A DNA stretch of 61,346 bases from positions 1 to 61,346 of the forward strand of contig NZ_BJDG01000020.1 of the NCBI RefSeq assembly GCF_005404945.1, written 5' to 3'. Shown piece after piece: positions 23,164 to 33,718 of this stretch. The position numbers were made by a program, and so were the translations under genes. The stretch is from Lactiplantibacillus pingfangensis (GTDB lineage: Bacteria; Bacillota; Bacilli; Lactobacillales; Lactobacillaceae). Below the pieces are notes generated by a model. The model did not search any database. It had not been told where the DNA came from and saw only the letters and a list, made by a program, of their open reading frames with translations. Numbering within the stretch: the first letter of the stretch is position 1; the number at the start of each line of letters is the position of its first letter.

Positions 23164-24462
23164 TTAGTCATCCAACCCTAAACGCTTAAAGATATCATCA
23201 ACATGTCGTAAATGATAATGGTAATCAAACGCATCATCAATTGCCGCCTGATCCAAATGTTGCCGAATTTCGGCATTACCTTCAATCAGTGGTTTGAATT
23301 GTAATTGCTCGTCCCATGATTTGGCCGTTAACGGTTGCACCAAATCATAAGCATTTTCACGTGACATCCCGGTATCAATTAGCTTTAACAAGACGCGTTG
23401 ACTATAAATCAGGCCATAAGTATCGCCCATATTCTCCTTCATTCGTTCTGGGAAAACGGTCAACGTCCCAATAATCTTATTAATCCGAGTCAAAATGTAG
23501 TCCGTTAAAATTGTCGTATCTGGTAAAATAATCCGTTCAGCCGAAGAATGTGAAATATCACGTTCATGCCATAATGGCACGTCTTCGTATGCCGTCATCA
23601 TATGACCACGAATCACACGAGCCAGTCCAGTCACATTTTCAGACCCAATTGGATTCCGTTTATGTGGCATGGCTGAAGAGCCTTTTTGACCCTTATTGAA
23701 GAATTCTTCCACTTCATGCGTTTCAGACTTTTGTAAGCCACGAATTTCAGTGGCAAAAACTTCAATGCTCGTCGCAATCAAGGCTAAGGTCGCAATGTAT
23801 TCAGCATGCAAATCACGGGGTAAGACTTGGGTAGAAATTTCTTGAGCCCGGATGCCTAACTTGTCACAAACAAATTGTTCAACAAATGGTGGAATGTTGG
23901 CGAAAGTCCCAACGGCCCCACTAATCTTGCCCGCTTCAACGCCGGCCGCAGCATGTTCAAAACGTTCGATATCCCGATTAATCTCAGAATACCAACGCGC
24001 CAACTTCAACCCAAAGGTCGTTGGTTCGGCATGCACGCCATGGGTCCGACCCATTTCAACGGTATATTTATATTTTTTAGCTTGTTGCGCTAACGTTGCT
24101 CGTAAATCTTGTAAATCTTGGCGAATAATCGCATTGGCTTGCTTCAAACGGTAGCCTTGCGCAGTATCGACCACATCAGTACTGGTTAACCCATAATGGA
24201 CCCATTTACGTTCGTCACCGAGTGATTCGGAAACATCGCGGGTAAAAGCGACCACATCATGATGGGTTACGGCTTCGATCTCCGCAATCCGGTCAACATC
24301 AAACTTAGCATTTTCACGAATCTTAGCGACATCACTTGCTGGAATCTTGCCTAATTCAGCCCAAGCCTCATCGGCAGCAATTTCAACTTCCAACCAAGCT
24401 TGATACTGGTTTTCCAGGGACCACACTTTGGCCATCTCCGGCCGCGTATAACGATCAATCAT
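23164..24462 (-). CDS. purB: Adenylosuccinate lyase
   Basis: A 432-residue fumarase-superfamily enzyme that acts twice in purine synthesis: SAICAR to AICAR and adenylosuccinate to AMP, releasing fumarate. The signature [10 protein letters not shown] (near residue 262) carries the catalytic Ser loop, and [10 protein letters not shown] and [10 protein letters not shown] supply substrate contacts. Length is normal. It is divergent from purA, whose product makes its substrate; possible PurBox elements lie in the shared 316-base upstream region. Confidence 0.95.
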   Translation of the reverse strand: MIDRYTRPEMAKVWSLENQYQAWLEVEIAADEAWAELGKIPASDVAKIRENAKFDVDRIAEIEAVTHHDVVAFTRDVSESLGDERKWVHYGLTSTDVVDTAQGYRLKQANAIIRQDLQDLRATLAQQAKKYKYTVEMGRTHGVHAEPTTFGLKLARWYSEINRDIERFEHAAAGVEAGKISGAVGTFANIPPFVEQFVCDKLGIRAQEISTQVLPRDLHAEYIATLALIATSIEVFATEIRGLQKSETHEVEEFFNKGQKGSSAMPHKRNPIGSENVTGLARVIRGHMMTAYEDVPLWHERDISHSSAERIILPDTTILTDYILTRINKIIGTLTVFPERMKENMGDTYGLIYSQRVLLKLIDTGMSRENAYDLVQPLTAKSWDEQLQFKPLIEGNAEIRQHLDQAAIDDAFDYHYHLRHVDDIFKRLGLDD

Positions 24463-24499
24463 TGCTAATCCTCATTTCTATTTACTGATTTACTAACAA

Positions 24500-24662
24500 A
24501 ACACGAACATTATTATATCATATCCGACTTTCAAATCATAGGAACGAACAATGAAAAAGTTCACTCATTTTTCACCGATTTTCATTTTAATGCCTCGATA
24601 TAAGTATGTTAATTGAGTAATCATGAACTATTATGCAACCGCAAATCAAGAACATTCGGTTT
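24500..24662. promoter_or_regulatory. Possible PurR boxes between purB and purA
   Basis: Three sequences resemble the Gram-positive PurBox (consensus AWWWCCGAACWWT): AACACGAACATTA at 24500-24512, CATATCCGACTTT at 24519-24531, and AACATTCGGTTT at 24651-24662 on the other strand. The first two are 18 bases apart, within the usual spacing for a tandem site. Match is moderate, so this is a candidate only. Confidence 0.4.
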
Positions 24663-24778
24663 TAAACTTGCGTTCACTCGCTAAAATTGCTATACTCATT
24701 CCTGTTGGAGTGGTGAACGTTTTGCTACTCAGTGCTATTAATCATTCATAATTAAAATAATTTAATGAGGTGGAAAAC

Positions 24779-26068
24779 ATGGCATCAGTCGTAGTAGTAG
24801 GTAGCCAATGGGGCGATGAAGGTAAAGGAAAGATCACGGACTTTTTAAGTCAGGAAGCAGATGTGGTATCACGTTACCAAGGCGGCGATAATGCTGGCCA
24901 CACCATCGTATTTAATGGTAAAACTTTCAAATTGCGGTTGGTGCCATCTGGCATTTTCTTCCACGACAAGCTTAGCATCATCGGTAATGGGGTTGTCTTG
25001 AATCCGAAGTCTTTAGTAGAAGAATTACAATATCTTCGTGATAACGGCGTTCAACCAGATAACTTACGAATCTCCAATCGGGCGCACGTGATTCTGCCTT
25101 ACCATATCGTCTTAGATGGCGCGCAAGAAAAATCTAAGGCCGGCGGCAAAATCGGGACAACCAATAAAGGTATCGGCCCCGCTTACATGGACAAAGCCGA
25201 ACGAATCGGGATTCGGGTTGCTGATTTGCTCGATAAAGACACTTTTGCCGAACTATTAAAACGCAACTTAGCTGAGAAAAACCAAATCATCACAAAGTTA
25301 TATGATTTGGAACCACTCAAATTTGATGACATTTTCGAAGACTACTATAACTATGGCCAACAACTGAAACCATTTGTCACCGATACTTCGGTAGTCATTA
25401 ACGATGCTTTAGATGATGGCAAACGTGTGCTATTTGAAGGCGCCCAAGGGGTCATGCTTGATATTGACCAAGGGACTTACCCTTACGTTACCTCTTCAAA
25501 CCCTGTTGCTGGGGGCGTTACTATTGGGAGTGGCGTGGGTCCTTCTAAGATTGATAACTGTGTCGGCGTCTTAAAAGCTTATACGTCACGCGTTGGTGAT
25601 GGCCCATTCCCAACAGAACTCTTTGATGAAGTCGGTAACTTCATTCGTGAAACGGCTCATGAATATGGAACTGTCACCAAGCGTCCGCGTCGTATCGGTT
25701 GGTTTGACAGTGTTGTCTTACGCCATGCCAAGCGCGTTTCCGGCTTAACTCATTTAAGTTTAAACTGTTTAGACGTTTTGACTGGCTTAAAGACGATCAA
25801 GATTTGTACGGCTTATGATTTGAATGGCGAAACCATTTATCATTATCCAGCCAGCTTGAAGGAACTCGAAGCTTGCAAACCAATCTATGACGAATTACCC
25901 GGTTGGGACGAAGATATTACCGGTGTGAAGACTTGGGACGAACTCCCGGTCAACGCCCAGAACTATTTGAAACGAATTGAAGACTTAGTCGGCGTTAAAC
26001 TCGCGACCTTCTCCGTCGGTCCTGATCGTGACCAAACTAACGTCATCAACCATAACATCTGGGCCTAA
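24779..26068 (+). CDS. purA: Adenylosuccinate synthetase
   Basis: A 429-residue GTP-dependent enzyme joining IMP and aspartate to give adenylosuccinate. [11 protein letters not shown] near the N-terminus forms the phosphate loop, and [17 protein letters not shown] and RPRRIGWFD are family blocks. The ATG at 24779 is preferred to the GTG at 24770, which overlaps the GAGGTGG ribosome site. guaC follows 19 bases later, so the two are likely cotranscribed and together control the IMP/AMP/GMP balance. Confidence 0.96.
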   Translation: MASVVVVGSQWGDEGKGKITDFLSQEADVVSRYQGGDNAGHTIVFNGKTFKLRLVPSGIFFHDKLSIIGNGVVLNPKSLVEELQYLRDNGVQPDNLRISNRAHVILPYHIVLDGAQEKSKAGGKIGTTNKGIGPAYMDKAERIGIRVADLLDKDTFAELLKRNLAEKNQIITKLYDLEPLKFDDIFEDYYNYGQQLKPFVTDTSVVINDALDDGKRVLFEGAQGVMLDIDQGTYPYVTSSNPVAGGVTIGSGVGPSKIDNCVGVLKAYTSRVGDGPFPTELFDEVGNFIRETAHEYGTVTKRPRRIGWFDSVVLRHAKRVSGLTHLSLNCLDVLTGLKTIKICTAYDLNGETIYHYPASLKELEACKPIYDELPGWDEDITGVKTWDELPVNAQNYLKRIEDLVGVKLATFSVGPDRDQTNVINHNIWA

Positions 26069-26087
26069 GTTAAAGGAGTGCTGACTC

Positions 26088-27059
26088 ATGGAGATTTTTG
26101 ATTACGAAGATATTCAATTAATTCCGAACAAATGTGTCATCAATAGTCGCTCGGAAGCCGATACGACGGTTGAACTCGGTGGCCGACGTTTCAAAATTCC
26201 AGTAGTTCCCGCAAATATGGCAACCGTCATCAATGACACGTTAGCGCAATGGCTTGCCAGTCATGATTACTTCTATATCATGCACCGCTTTGCGCCCGAA
26301 ACCCGCCGAGCGTTCATTGAAACAATGCACGCCGATCAGCTCTTTGCCTCAATCTCCGTTGGTATAAAGCCAAGCGAACATGATTTCATCGACGAACTCG
26401 CGGCGGCTAAGATCGTACCCGAATATATCACCATTGATATTGCGCATGGTCACGCTGACAGTGTCATTGAAATGATCAAGCATATCAAACAGGTCTTACC
26501 TGCTAGTTTCGTTATTGCCGGAAACGTTGCAACACCAGCGGCCGTTCGCGATTTGGAAAATGCTGGTGCGGACGCGACTAAAGTTGGGGTCGGTCCGGGT
26601 AAGGCTTGCATTACCAAAGTCAAAACTGGTTTTGGGACCGGCGGTTGGCAGCTTGCGGCCGTGCGCTGGTGTGCCAAAGCCGCTCGTAAACCAATTATTG
26701 CCGACGGTGGCGTTCGAACTAACGGTGACATTGCCAAGTCAATTCGATTTGGCGCAACCATGGTGATGATTGGCTCAATGCTCGCCGGCCATCAAGAATC
26801 TCCCGGCAACATTCTTAAAATTGACGGTAAAACTTATAAACAATATTACGGTTCGGCCAGTGAAACTCAAAAAGGCGAACATAAAAATGTGGAAGGCAAA
26901 CAAATGCTCGTCCCATATCGTGGACATTTAGCCGATACGTTGAATGAAATGCAAGAAGATCTCCAGTCATCGATTTCTTATGCTGGTGGTCGCGACCTCA
27001 AGGCCATTACTAAATGTGACTATGTTGTTGTAAAAAATTCTATTTATAACGGTGATTAA
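26088..27059 (+). CDS. guaC: GMP reductase
   Basis: A 323-residue NADPH-dependent GMP reductase converting GMP back to IMP. The catalytic cysteine is Cys174 in [11 protein letters not shown]; the IMPDH-like barrel is evident from [19 protein letters not shown]. The Firmicute-type short form lacks CBS domains. AAAGGAGTG precedes the ATG and purA lies just upstream. Confidence 0.94.
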   Translation: MEIFDYEDIQLIPNKCVINSRSEADTTVELGGRRFKIPVVPANMATVINDTLAQWLASHDYFYIMHRFAPETRRAFIETMHADQLFASISVGIKPSEHDFIDELAAAKIVPEYITIDIAHGHADSVIEMIKHIKQVLPASFVIAGNVATPAAVRDLENAGADATKVGVGPGKACITKVKTGFGTGGWQLAAVRWCAKAARKPIIADGGVRTNGDIAKSIRFGATMVMIGSMLAGHQESPGNILKIDGKTYKQYYGSASETQKGEHKNVEGKQMLVPYRGHLADTLNEMQEDLQSSISYAGGRDLKAITKCDYVVVKNSIYNGD

Positions 27060-27066
27060 CCTAAAT

Positions 27067-27100
27067 GACCCGAGTTGAAACTGACTCGAGTCGTTTTATT
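27067..27100 (+). terminator. Terminator of purA-guaC
   Basis: GACCCGAGT / ACTCGAGTC (one mismatch) followed by GTTTTATTTT, eight bases after the guaC stop. Confidence 0.6.
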
Positions 27101-27111
27101 TTGTCACGCAA

Positions 27112-27145
27112 AAATGACCTCAACATTTGACTAGTGAGGTCATTT
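27112..27145 (-). terminator. Terminator of the GH4/PTS operon
   Basis: Minus strand AAATGACCTCA / TGAGGTCATTT with a 12-base loop, ending in a run of T, just after the GH4 stop codon. Confidence 0.55.
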
Positions 27146-27155
27146 AAATGGGGCT

Positions 27156-28508
27156 TTAAACTTCTACAGCAAAATCTGGTAAACCAGTCATTTTAGGCCA
27201 CAGACTTTTATTGGCTTGATATAAATCTTGCAGTGTCTCTTGGGCAACGCGATAACTTGGAACCGTCTTATTCATCACCGCAGCTTCCAATGCTTTTTGC
27301 CACGAACCAGTCAGTGCCGCTTCTACGGTCAACTTTTCGTAAGCCTTTTGTTGTGCCATTAAGCCCTTTTGGAAAGTTGGAATCTGGCCAACATTAATTG
27401 ATTCCGCGCCGGCACTCCCAATATAGACAGGCAATTCAACGACCGCCTCTGAGTCAAAATTGCTAATTGCGCCATTATTCTTCAAATTGACGGTAAAGCG
27501 TTCACGCGTATCATGAATAATTGCGTTGGCAATATCCACAATATAATTGCCATGATCCCCGGCGTGCAAGCTAGAGTCTTTCGCACTGCCATTTTCGATG
27601 ACCCGTTTACATTCATCATAAATCCGTTTTTCTCGGCCAGCCATGACGTAATCACCGCGAGTATAGTCAATATCAACATCTTCAAACATTTCATCGGGTG
27701 TTAGATAATACTGTAAATAACAATTTGGCAAGTATTCAGGGAAAAGCTTAAATAACCGAATCATCCGCTTATACGTATCGCTCCAATATTGATCACCAAT
27801 CGTTTCCTCATTAGTTTGTAACAAGGTTGTTGTGCGACCGCTCTGAACATCCTGACGTAGCTGCGGTAACAAATCCACCCCATGCTCATCGATAATATTA
27901 GTCCACCAACCAAAATGGTTCATGCCAAAATATTTAAAGGTCAAATCCCGTAATGGTTTATGGAAGTACCCCGCAATTGCTTCTTCAATCGAGATTGGCA
28001 TATCACAAATACATAGGGCTTTTAGATCTGGAAATTGCTGAGAAATAGCTTCTGACAAAACTGCCTCTGGATTCGTATAGTTTAAGATCCAAGCATCGGG
28101 GCAAAGTTGTCGTACTTTTTCAAGAATCGACATAATTGCTGGAATCACACGCATTGCAAATGAGAAACCACCTAGTCCACATGTTTCTTGCCCAACGATA
28201 CCGTGTCGCATACAAATTTTTTCATCAATCGCCCGTTGCTTATTTAGCCCAGGACGAATTTGCATAAACAGGAAGTCGGCACCTGTTAGTGCTGCATCAA
28301 TATCTGTCGTATAGCTGACTCGAACTGGTGAGCCAGATTCCTCGTAATACATTTTCGTGTATTTCCCCAACATGTTGACACGAATCGGATCATTGTCATA
28401 TAAGACTAGTTCGGTCATATCTAGATCTTGATACCGGCGTCGTAAAACTTCCAATATACTTGGTGATTGTGTTGAACCGCCACCGACTAATACAAATTTA
28501 TTTCCCAT
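27156..28508 (-). CDS. GH4 6-phospho-glycosidase (CDMP type)
   Basis: A 450-residue NAD- and metal-dependent GH4 hydrolase. The dinucleotide site is GGGSTQSP (residues 9-16); metal ligands are expected at Cys168 in CDMP and at His198 in FGMNHFGWW. In the GH4 family, CDMP marks 6-phospho-alpha-glucosidases, while 6-phospho-beta-glucosidases carry CN(V/I)P. That points to an alpha-linked phospho-disaccharide, in some tension with the Lac/cellobiose-type PTS encoded upstream. It is the last gene of the operon, 26 bases after the IIC gene. Confidence 0.85.
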   Translation of the reverse strand: MGNKFVLVGGGSTQSPSILEVLRRRYQDLDMTELVLYDNDPIRVNMLGKYTKMYYEESGSPVRVSYTTDIDAALTGADFLFMQIRPGLNKQRAIDEKICMRHGIVGQETCGLGGFSFAMRVIPAIMSILEKVRQLCPDAWILNYTNPEAVLSEAISQQFPDLKALCICDMPISIEEAIAGYFHKPLRDLTFKYFGMNHFGWWTNIIDEHGVDLLPQLRQDVQSGRTTTLLQTNEETIGDQYWSDTYKRMIRLFKLFPEYLPNCYLQYYLTPDEMFEDVDIDYTRGDYVMAGREKRIYDECKRVIENGSAKDSSLHAGDHGNYIVDIANAIIHDTRERFTVNLKNNGAISNFDSEAVVELPVYIGSAGAESINVGQIPTFQKGLMAQQKAYEKLTVEAALTGSWQKALEAAVMNKTVPSYRVAQETLQDLYQANKSLWPKMTGLPDFAVEV

Positions 28509-28534
28509 TTTAATTTGCCTCCATTTTAGTTACT

Positions 28535-29848
28535 TTAAAAATCAACTTCCAGTGCATCCTGTTCTTTTTGACGTTGCACTTCTTCAGCAGAGACTTCTTT
28601 TGCTTCCTGCTCCTTAACACTCTTTTCAAACATCTTAAAGAATGGATAGTGCATTAGTACGGCCAAAATTGTCACCACAATGGCCAGGATAACCGCTCTT
28701 GGATCCATAGTGCTTAAATATGATCCAACATATGCCGGCACGCCGCCAACATGGGCAATCGGTGGCCGAACCCAGCCAAGATGGAAGACAAACCATTGAA
28801 GTGTTGCCAATATTGGTGTTCCAAAAACAAACGGAATGAATAAGTATGGATTATACGCAATTGGCAACCCAAAAATTGCTGGTTCAGAGATTCCAAATAA
28901 TGACGGTACCAAGCAAGCTTTGCCAATTGCCTTTAGTTCCTTAGAAGTACTCATCAGCGCTAATATCACAATGGCTAAAGTCAGACCATCACCAGTATTA
29001 GCACAGAAGAAGTCCCAGAAAGTTGTCACGAAAATATGTGGAATTGGCTTACCAGCCTGATAAGCTGCCATATTTTCAGCTAAATTTGACGTCATAACTG
29101 GCAGAACAAACCCGATCATAATCGCATACCCATTTAAGCCTAAGAACCAGAGCAAACTATTGAACAAGGCAATAATAAATACGACCCATGGGGTATCAAT
29201 AGAATTGAAGAATGGTGCTAATGACGTCGTAAAGGCTTCTGGCAGTATCTTGCCCCCAGTAAATTGACCCACGATCGTTGTAATGACGATCATTAAAATC
29301 ATGCTAATCAAAATTGGAATCACGGCTGCAAAAGTATCAGCTATCATACTTGGTAAGCCTTTGAAATGTAGCGTCACATTATGTCTCAAACAATAAGCAT
29401 AAATTTCAACCGCAACTAATGATGCAAAGATTGCTAAGAATAATCCTCGTGAATCTAAAAATTCTGTAATAAATTTACCGTTAGCACCAATTTTAGTATC
29501 TAAAACTAACGTTGAAAGTAACCCGGCAGCCATACCATGAAAAACAGGCACTTCTAACCGTTGTGAATGCCGATAACTAATTGCCAATGCACAAAAAACC
29601 GACAGTAACCCGAATGTATAATTGAATGGAATATTAAATAATGCTTCATTTTGTGTAAAGAACTTCTGAACGCCAGTAATTGGAATAAGTTTACCAATTG
29701 AGACGAAAATTGTTGAAAATGAACCGACTAATAAAACTGTAATCAGGGAAATCATCCCATTTTTGATTGAAGCAATATGTCGCTGCTGTTCAAATTTCTT
29801 CGCTAACGGCTCAACATATTTTTCAAGAAACACCATTAGATTTTTCAT
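28535..29848 (-). CDS. PTS EIIC, Lac family
   Basis: A 437-residue membrane permease of the Lac EIIC family with about ten membrane segments and the block LLWFLGLNGYAIMIGFVLPV near residue 233, matching the substrate-binding loop region. It works with the EIIB and EIIA proteins encoded just upstream and delivers a phosphorylated disaccharide to the GH4 enzyme. Ends ALEVDF like the other IIC at 18615. Confidence 0.9.
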   Translation of the reverse strand: MKNLMVFLEKYVEPLAKKFEQQRHIASIKNGMISLITVLLVGSFSTIFVSIGKLIPITGVQKFFTQNEALFNIPFNYTFGLLSVFCALAISYRHSQRLEVPVFHGMAAGLLSTLVLDTKIGANGKFITEFLDSRGLFLAIFASLVAVEIYAYCLRHNVTLHFKGLPSMIADTFAAVIPILISMILMIVITTIVGQFTGGKILPEAFTTSLAPFFNSIDTPWVVFIIALFNSLLWFLGLNGYAIMIGFVLPVMTSNLAENMAAYQAGKPIPHIFVTTFWDFFCANTGDGLTLAIVILALMSTSKELKAIGKACLVPSLFGISEPAIFGLPIAYNPYLFIPFVFGTPILATLQWFVFHLGWVRPPIAHVGGVPAYVGSYLSTMDPRAVILAIVVTILAVLMHYPFFKMFEKSVKEQEAKEVSAEEVQRQKEQDALEVDF

Positions 29849-29867
29849 TTAAAGCATCCTCCGTGCC

Positions 29868-30218
29868 TCACTGATTCTTAATTGCAACCAGCATTGCGTC
29901 CTTTAGTATCGATGCAGCGTTCCCCGTACCGTAATCTTTCGCGTCAATCACCGCAATTGGCTTTTCAAATTCGGCAGCAACTTTTTTTAATTCAGAAAGT
30001 TGATATTTAATTTGCGGGCCAACGAGTACAACATCAAAATCATTAATAAATTCTTGAATTTCACCTGAAGGATGAGCCTCAATTTTGACTTCCATATCAC
30101 TCAAAGTTTTACTTTGATCACGAATATCTGCCATTTTTTGAACAATTAATCCCGTCGAAATTCCCATATTGCAGACCAGCAGTAAATTTAAATGCGTCGC
30201 ATTATAACCTTTGATCAT
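29868..30218 (-). CDS. PTS EIIB, Lac family
   Basis: A 116-residue cytosolic phosphocarrier. The phosphorylated cysteine is Cys16 in LLLVCNMGISTG, at the end of the first beta strand as in CelA-type EIIB. It receives phosphate from EIIA and passes it to the sugar bound to EIIC. It overlaps the EIIA gene by 17 bases, implying translational coupling. Confidence 0.92.
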   Translation of the reverse strand: MIKGYNATHLNLLLVCNMGISTGLIVQKMADIRDQSKTLSDMEVKIEAHPSGEIQEFINDFDVVLVGPQIKYQLSELKKVAAEFEKPIAVIDAKDYGTGNAASILKDAMLVAIKNQ

Positions 30219-30561
30219 TTTGCTTCAGCTCCTTTATTTGCGCGGTTAAGTCTAAAATTTGTTGATTATATTTATCTTCAATCTCAAATAACTCTTTAGT
30301 GATGGCTTCAAGCAATGCCGCATTCATGAGAATATCCTGTGCATGGACAATTAAAGTTGAGCCCCGATATTTTTGATCTTGCGCCTCTAACGTCATAATC
30401 TGGGTTTGAATTTTGTGCGCTTCTAAAGATTTCTCGTGTGCTTCATCAATCCGATTTGCCGCAACATCTGGATTACCCTGTCGATATTCAGCCAAGCTTT
30501 CCAATAATAATGAAAAAGCCTCGCCACCACTTGAAATCATCTGTAAAGCTTCAGTTTCCAT
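30202..30561 (-). CDS. PTS EIIA, Lac family
   Basis: A 119-residue helical phosphocarrier of the lactose/cellobiose EIIA family, normally a trimer. The phospho-histidine is His73 in LIVHAQDILMN, and the AHEKSLEAHKIQT block is conserved. It is the first PTS gene of the operon, 33 bases after the regulator. Confidence 0.93.
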   Translation of the reverse strand: METEALQMISSGGEAFSLLLESLAEYRQGNPDVAANRIDEAHEKSLEAHKIQTQIMTLEAQDQKYRGSTLIVHAQDILMNAALLEAITKELFEIEDKYNQQILDLTAQIKELKQNDQRL

Positions 30562-30594
30562 AATTTTTCCTCCTCGTCACTACCGCATTAAAAC

Positions 30595-32544
30595 TTACCC
30601 TCGTAGCATTTTTAATAACACCATTGGCTCTTTTAAATTCAACAATTGTTCAATGCATTCAGGATGTTTGATGATCAAATATAGATCATCTAAGACACCC
30701 TTAATTGCTGACATATCTTTTTTGGAAAAACAGAAGAGAAATATGGTCCGAACCTCGCGTCCGCCCCAATCAATCGGTTTAACCAGCGTCATAATTGATA
30801 AGCTTGATTCAATAACCTCACTCGCCTCTGCATGCGGAATAGCGACCATATTATCAACTGCCGTAGAACCCATTAGCTCACGCTGCAAGATTGATTGCTC
30901 ACAATTTTCAGTAATCATTTGCTTTGTTAATAATGGCGTAACGATTTGATGAATCACTTCCGTTTGGGTCGTACATGTTGTATTCAAAAAAATTTGACTC
31001 TGTTGAACTAAAGCGGAAATATGCGGACTCCGTCCTAGTCTTAACTGACTCTGTTTGGCTTCTCCAATCTCAAGAAAGGCCATTGCAATCATCTTTAAAT
31101 CCTCGTTGGTCACCAAGGCTGAGATTTTAAGCACACGATTATGGGTCGCTGGTAACGCAATTGCACTGATAATCATATTGACACGAATCCGACCAGTTAG
31201 ATTGAGAAACTGCTCTTCATTAATCCGCTCCAAAATAATATTCCGAGGGATGATTTTCCTAATCTTTGCGTACGAAATGTCACTAATTGTTGACCGCTCT
31301 GGACTGACATAGAGCACTTTAGTTAATTGGTCCAGTCGTTCAATAGCTGCTTGAAAATGTGTCATTAGAAATGAGATTTCACTTTCGTTAATTAACAATT
31401 GATTATCCGTAAAAAATGCTGTAAACACATACCAGGTCGCATTGTATAAAATTGAATACTGCTCTTTAATTTGCTTTAGAAACGGATTTTTAATACTAAT
31501 GCCTAAATTTAATCGTGTTAGCATCGGTGGGAAATGTGATAATAGGCCGTTGTAGAGTTGATTATCATCCGTCAGATCCACATGCATAATTTTACTCATT
31601 TGCGTAATCGACTCTGAGACAAATCGTTTATACTGTTCCTGAACCATTCCATTGTCAATTGCTGCTGAAACACCATGTGCAATCAATTGGCTATTCAAAT
31701 AATCTAAATCGTTAGTGCTAAAAGTAAGGTTTAGGTCACGTTCAATCGGTTCAACCAAACTAGAGGCTAAACTGTAAACCTGTAAGTCATCCAGCTTATT
31801 CATTAACACATCTTCGTGGGCTTCAACATGGATCTTTTGTGCAATCATGGCTGATTGCACTAATAATCCTAGATAAAGATTCAATCGATATTCACGCTTT
31901 AACGGATCACGTAATAATTGATCAAAAGCTTTGAAATGCTGATAAACACTATTAACAACTGGTACTTCAAAGAAATACGGCAAAATTTCAATATTCAGTG
32001 TTTTCAAGCGCTGATCGGCAGAAAGTAAACACTGCTGAGCCACGTAGTTCACCACATACTCTTCAATCTGACTTTCAGCACCGACAACTTTTGTCCCTTG
32101 ATTGCTATAAGTAAAGCAAATCTTAAACGGCTTCATCGTTTCTGAAAATTGCTTAAATAACGTCGTTATCGAGGTCTTGCTCACAAAATAAGTCTCACTA
32201 AGTGTTGCATACGAAACCGTTCGTCTCAGAATAAATAACTGTTGAAAAATCTGATACTCACGCGATAAGTCCTGAATCCCATCTTGTTTGGCCAATACTT
32301 CGCTAGATATAGCGCTTACATTTTGGCCATGCGGATTTTTTAAATAAGTCCCCTTTCCCCTACCTTTCACAATTTCGACATTCTTTAACTTCAACAACAC
32401 ATTCAAGTCATCAATATCACTACTGATTGTCTTCGTTGAAACCGACCCATGATCGGCTAGCGTTTCCAATGTAACTGGTGTTGTTTGAACACTTAAAAAC
32501 GTTAATAGCTTAAGTTGACGGGTCACTTTAGAAACTTTCCTCAA
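30595..32544 (-). CDS. PRD-containing transcriptional activator (LicR/MtlR-like)
   Basis: About 649 residues. Order of domains: N-terminal helix-turn-helix (residues 5-60, LKLLTFLSVQTTPVTLETLA), a second Mga/HTH region, two PTS regulation domains (about 165-390), an EIIB-like segment (near 395-480, its cysteine not evident) and a C-terminal EIIA-2 domain with HAEASE as the phospho-His site (near 580). It would activate the downstream PTS/GH4 genes depending on phosphorylation by the PTS. The start is uncertain: TTG at 32544 has GGGGGTGG at good spacing; ATG at 32559 and TTG at 32577 are in frame. Confidence 0.85.
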   Translation of the reverse strand: MRKVSKVTRQLKLLTFLSVQTTPVTLETLADHGSVSTKTISSDIDDLNVLLKLKNVEIVKGRGKGTYLKNPHGQNVSAISSEVLAKQDGIQDLSREYQIFQQLFILRRTVSYATLSETYFVSKTSITTLFKQFSETMKPFKICFTYSNQGTKVVGAESQIEEYVVNYVAQQCLLSADQRLKTLNIEILPYFFEVPVVNSVYQHFKAFDQLLRDPLKREYRLNLYLGLLVQSAMIAQKIHVEAHEDVLMNKLDDLQVYSLASSLVEPIERDLNLTFSTNDLDYLNSQLIAHGVSAAIDNGMVQEQYKRFVSESITQMSKIMHVDLTDDNQLYNGLLSHFPPMLTRLNLGISIKNPFLKQIKEQYSILYNATWYVFTAFFTDNQLLINESEISFLMTHFQAAIERLDQLTKVLYVSPERSTISDISYAKIRKIIPRNIILERINEEQFLNLTGRIRVNMIISAIALPATHNRVLKISALVTNEDLKMIAMAFLEIGEAKQSQLRLGRSPHISALVQQSQIFLNTTCTTQTEVIHQIVTPLLTKQMITENCEQSILQRELMGSTAVDNMVAIPHAEASEVIESSLSIMTLVKPIDWGGREVRTIFLFCFSKKDMSAIKGVLDDLYLIIKHPECIEQLLNLKEPMVLLKMLRG

Positions 32545-32577
32545 AAATGCCACCCCCATATTCTGATAATTGCGCAA

Positions 32578-32896
32578 TCACCATTTGGCTACACTCTTAT
32601 ACTAACCGAGGATACCCATATTGAGAATGACTAACTCATTCCATTAGATACAGAAGTTTCTTGAACACCTGTGTATCCAAGACACTAAATTAATTAGAAA
32701 GCGACTAAATATACTACCGTGCCGTGCCTATGCGTTCACTATTAATGAGCAATAAGTAGAAGTTTCCTGAACACCGTTTTAAAAACATACCTTCAAACTT
32801 AATTAATGCTCTTTCAATCTTAAACAGTACCTAAAATCCGACTAATCTACATGAAAGCGGTTATAATTAAGAAAATGATTAATCGAGGTAATTTAA
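32578..32896. other. Divergent control region
   Basis: 319 bases between the PRD regulator and the tyrosine phosphatase. It carries a direct repeat AGAAGTTTC(T/C)TGAACACC at 32650 and 32758, a cre-like site and a -10 box (listed separately). No ORF is credible. Confidence 0.5.
32852..32867 (+). promoter_or_regulatory. cre site overlapping the -10 of the tyrosine phosphatase gene
   Basis: TGAAAGCGGTTATA matches the CcpA consensus TGWAARCGNTWWCA at 13 of 14 positions and overlaps a TATAAT box at 32862-32867, a geometry expected for catabolite repression. Confidence 0.55.
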
Positions 32897-33679
32897 ATGG
32901 AACATAATCGTGTCTTACGTCTGGAACACGGCATTAACTTCCGTGAACTCGGCGGCTACGAAACTACCGGCGGTCAAACCATTAAATGGCAAAAATTGCT
33001 CCGCTGTGGTGGTATGTCGCTGCTTAGCCGACAAGACCTCGCCTATCTCAGAGACTATGGCTTACGTTATGATATCGACCTCCGGCAAGCAAGCGAAGCT
33101 AAACTATCGCCCGATCATTATCCAAAACAAACCCAATACATGAATACATCCGTCTACCCATTCACCGACAATCGCCGCTTTGACCGTCGCCTCAAACGGT
33201 TGATTAAACGAATTATGGTCGATGATAGTTTCGATGCGCAGACCTATGCGCAAATGATTACCGACAGTCATCCAGTCAAAGTTTGGCAAAACCTGTTTGC
33301 GACCTTACTTGCGAATGACCAGCCTGATGAGTCGGTACTATTTCATTGTGCCGCTGGCAAGGATCGAACCGGCGTAGCCGCAACCTTAATCATGACCGCC
33401 CTGGATATTCCCCGTGAAACCATCATCAAAGACTACTTGTTGACGAATGCCGTCTTCATGGCCGCAGATCAACTCGATAACAACAGTATTATCACCGAAG
33501 CGAATAACGGCGATCTGGCAAGCCACTTTAATTCCGCCCTAGATGTCGAAGCCGACAATTTAAAAATGGTCTTTCGTGTTTTTGACGACCTGTATGGTGG
33601 CGGCATTGGTTATCTACGCGAAGTCATCGGCCTAAGCGTGGCTGACATTAATCTGCTCAAACAACTCTATTTAGACTAA
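32897..33679 (+). CDS. Tyrosine-protein phosphatase (Y_phosphatase3 family)
   Basis: A 260-residue dual-specificity-like phosphatase. The P-loop is HCAAGKDRTG with nucleophile Cys151 and Arg157; the N-terminal NFRELGGY motif is the family hallmark. Such enzymes (LipA/IphP-like) remove phosphate from proteins or phosphoinositides; the bacterial substrate is unknown. GAGG precedes the ATG and a strong terminator follows. Confidence 0.88.
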   Translation: MEHNRVLRLEHGINFRELGGYETTGGQTIKWQKLLRCGGMSLLSRQDLAYLRDYGLRYDIDLRQASEAKLSPDHYPKQTQYMNTSVYPFTDNRRFDRRLKRLIKRIMVDDSFDAQTYAQMITDSHPVKVWQNLFATLLANDQPDESVLFHCAAGKDRTGVAATLIMTALDIPRETIIKDYLLTNAVFMAADQLDNNSIITEANNGDLASHFNSALDVEADNLKMVFRVFDDLYGGGIGYLREVIGLSVADINLLKQLYLD

Positions 33680-33716
33680 AAAATCGAGCCTGGGATAACC
33701 CCCCGGCTCGATTTTT
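33679..33716. terminator. Bidirectional terminator
   Basis: Perfect arms AAAAATCGAGCC / GGCTCGATTTTT with a 14-base loop, between convergent phosphatase and cardiolipin synthase genes. Confidence 0.85.
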
Positions 33717-33718
33717 GA

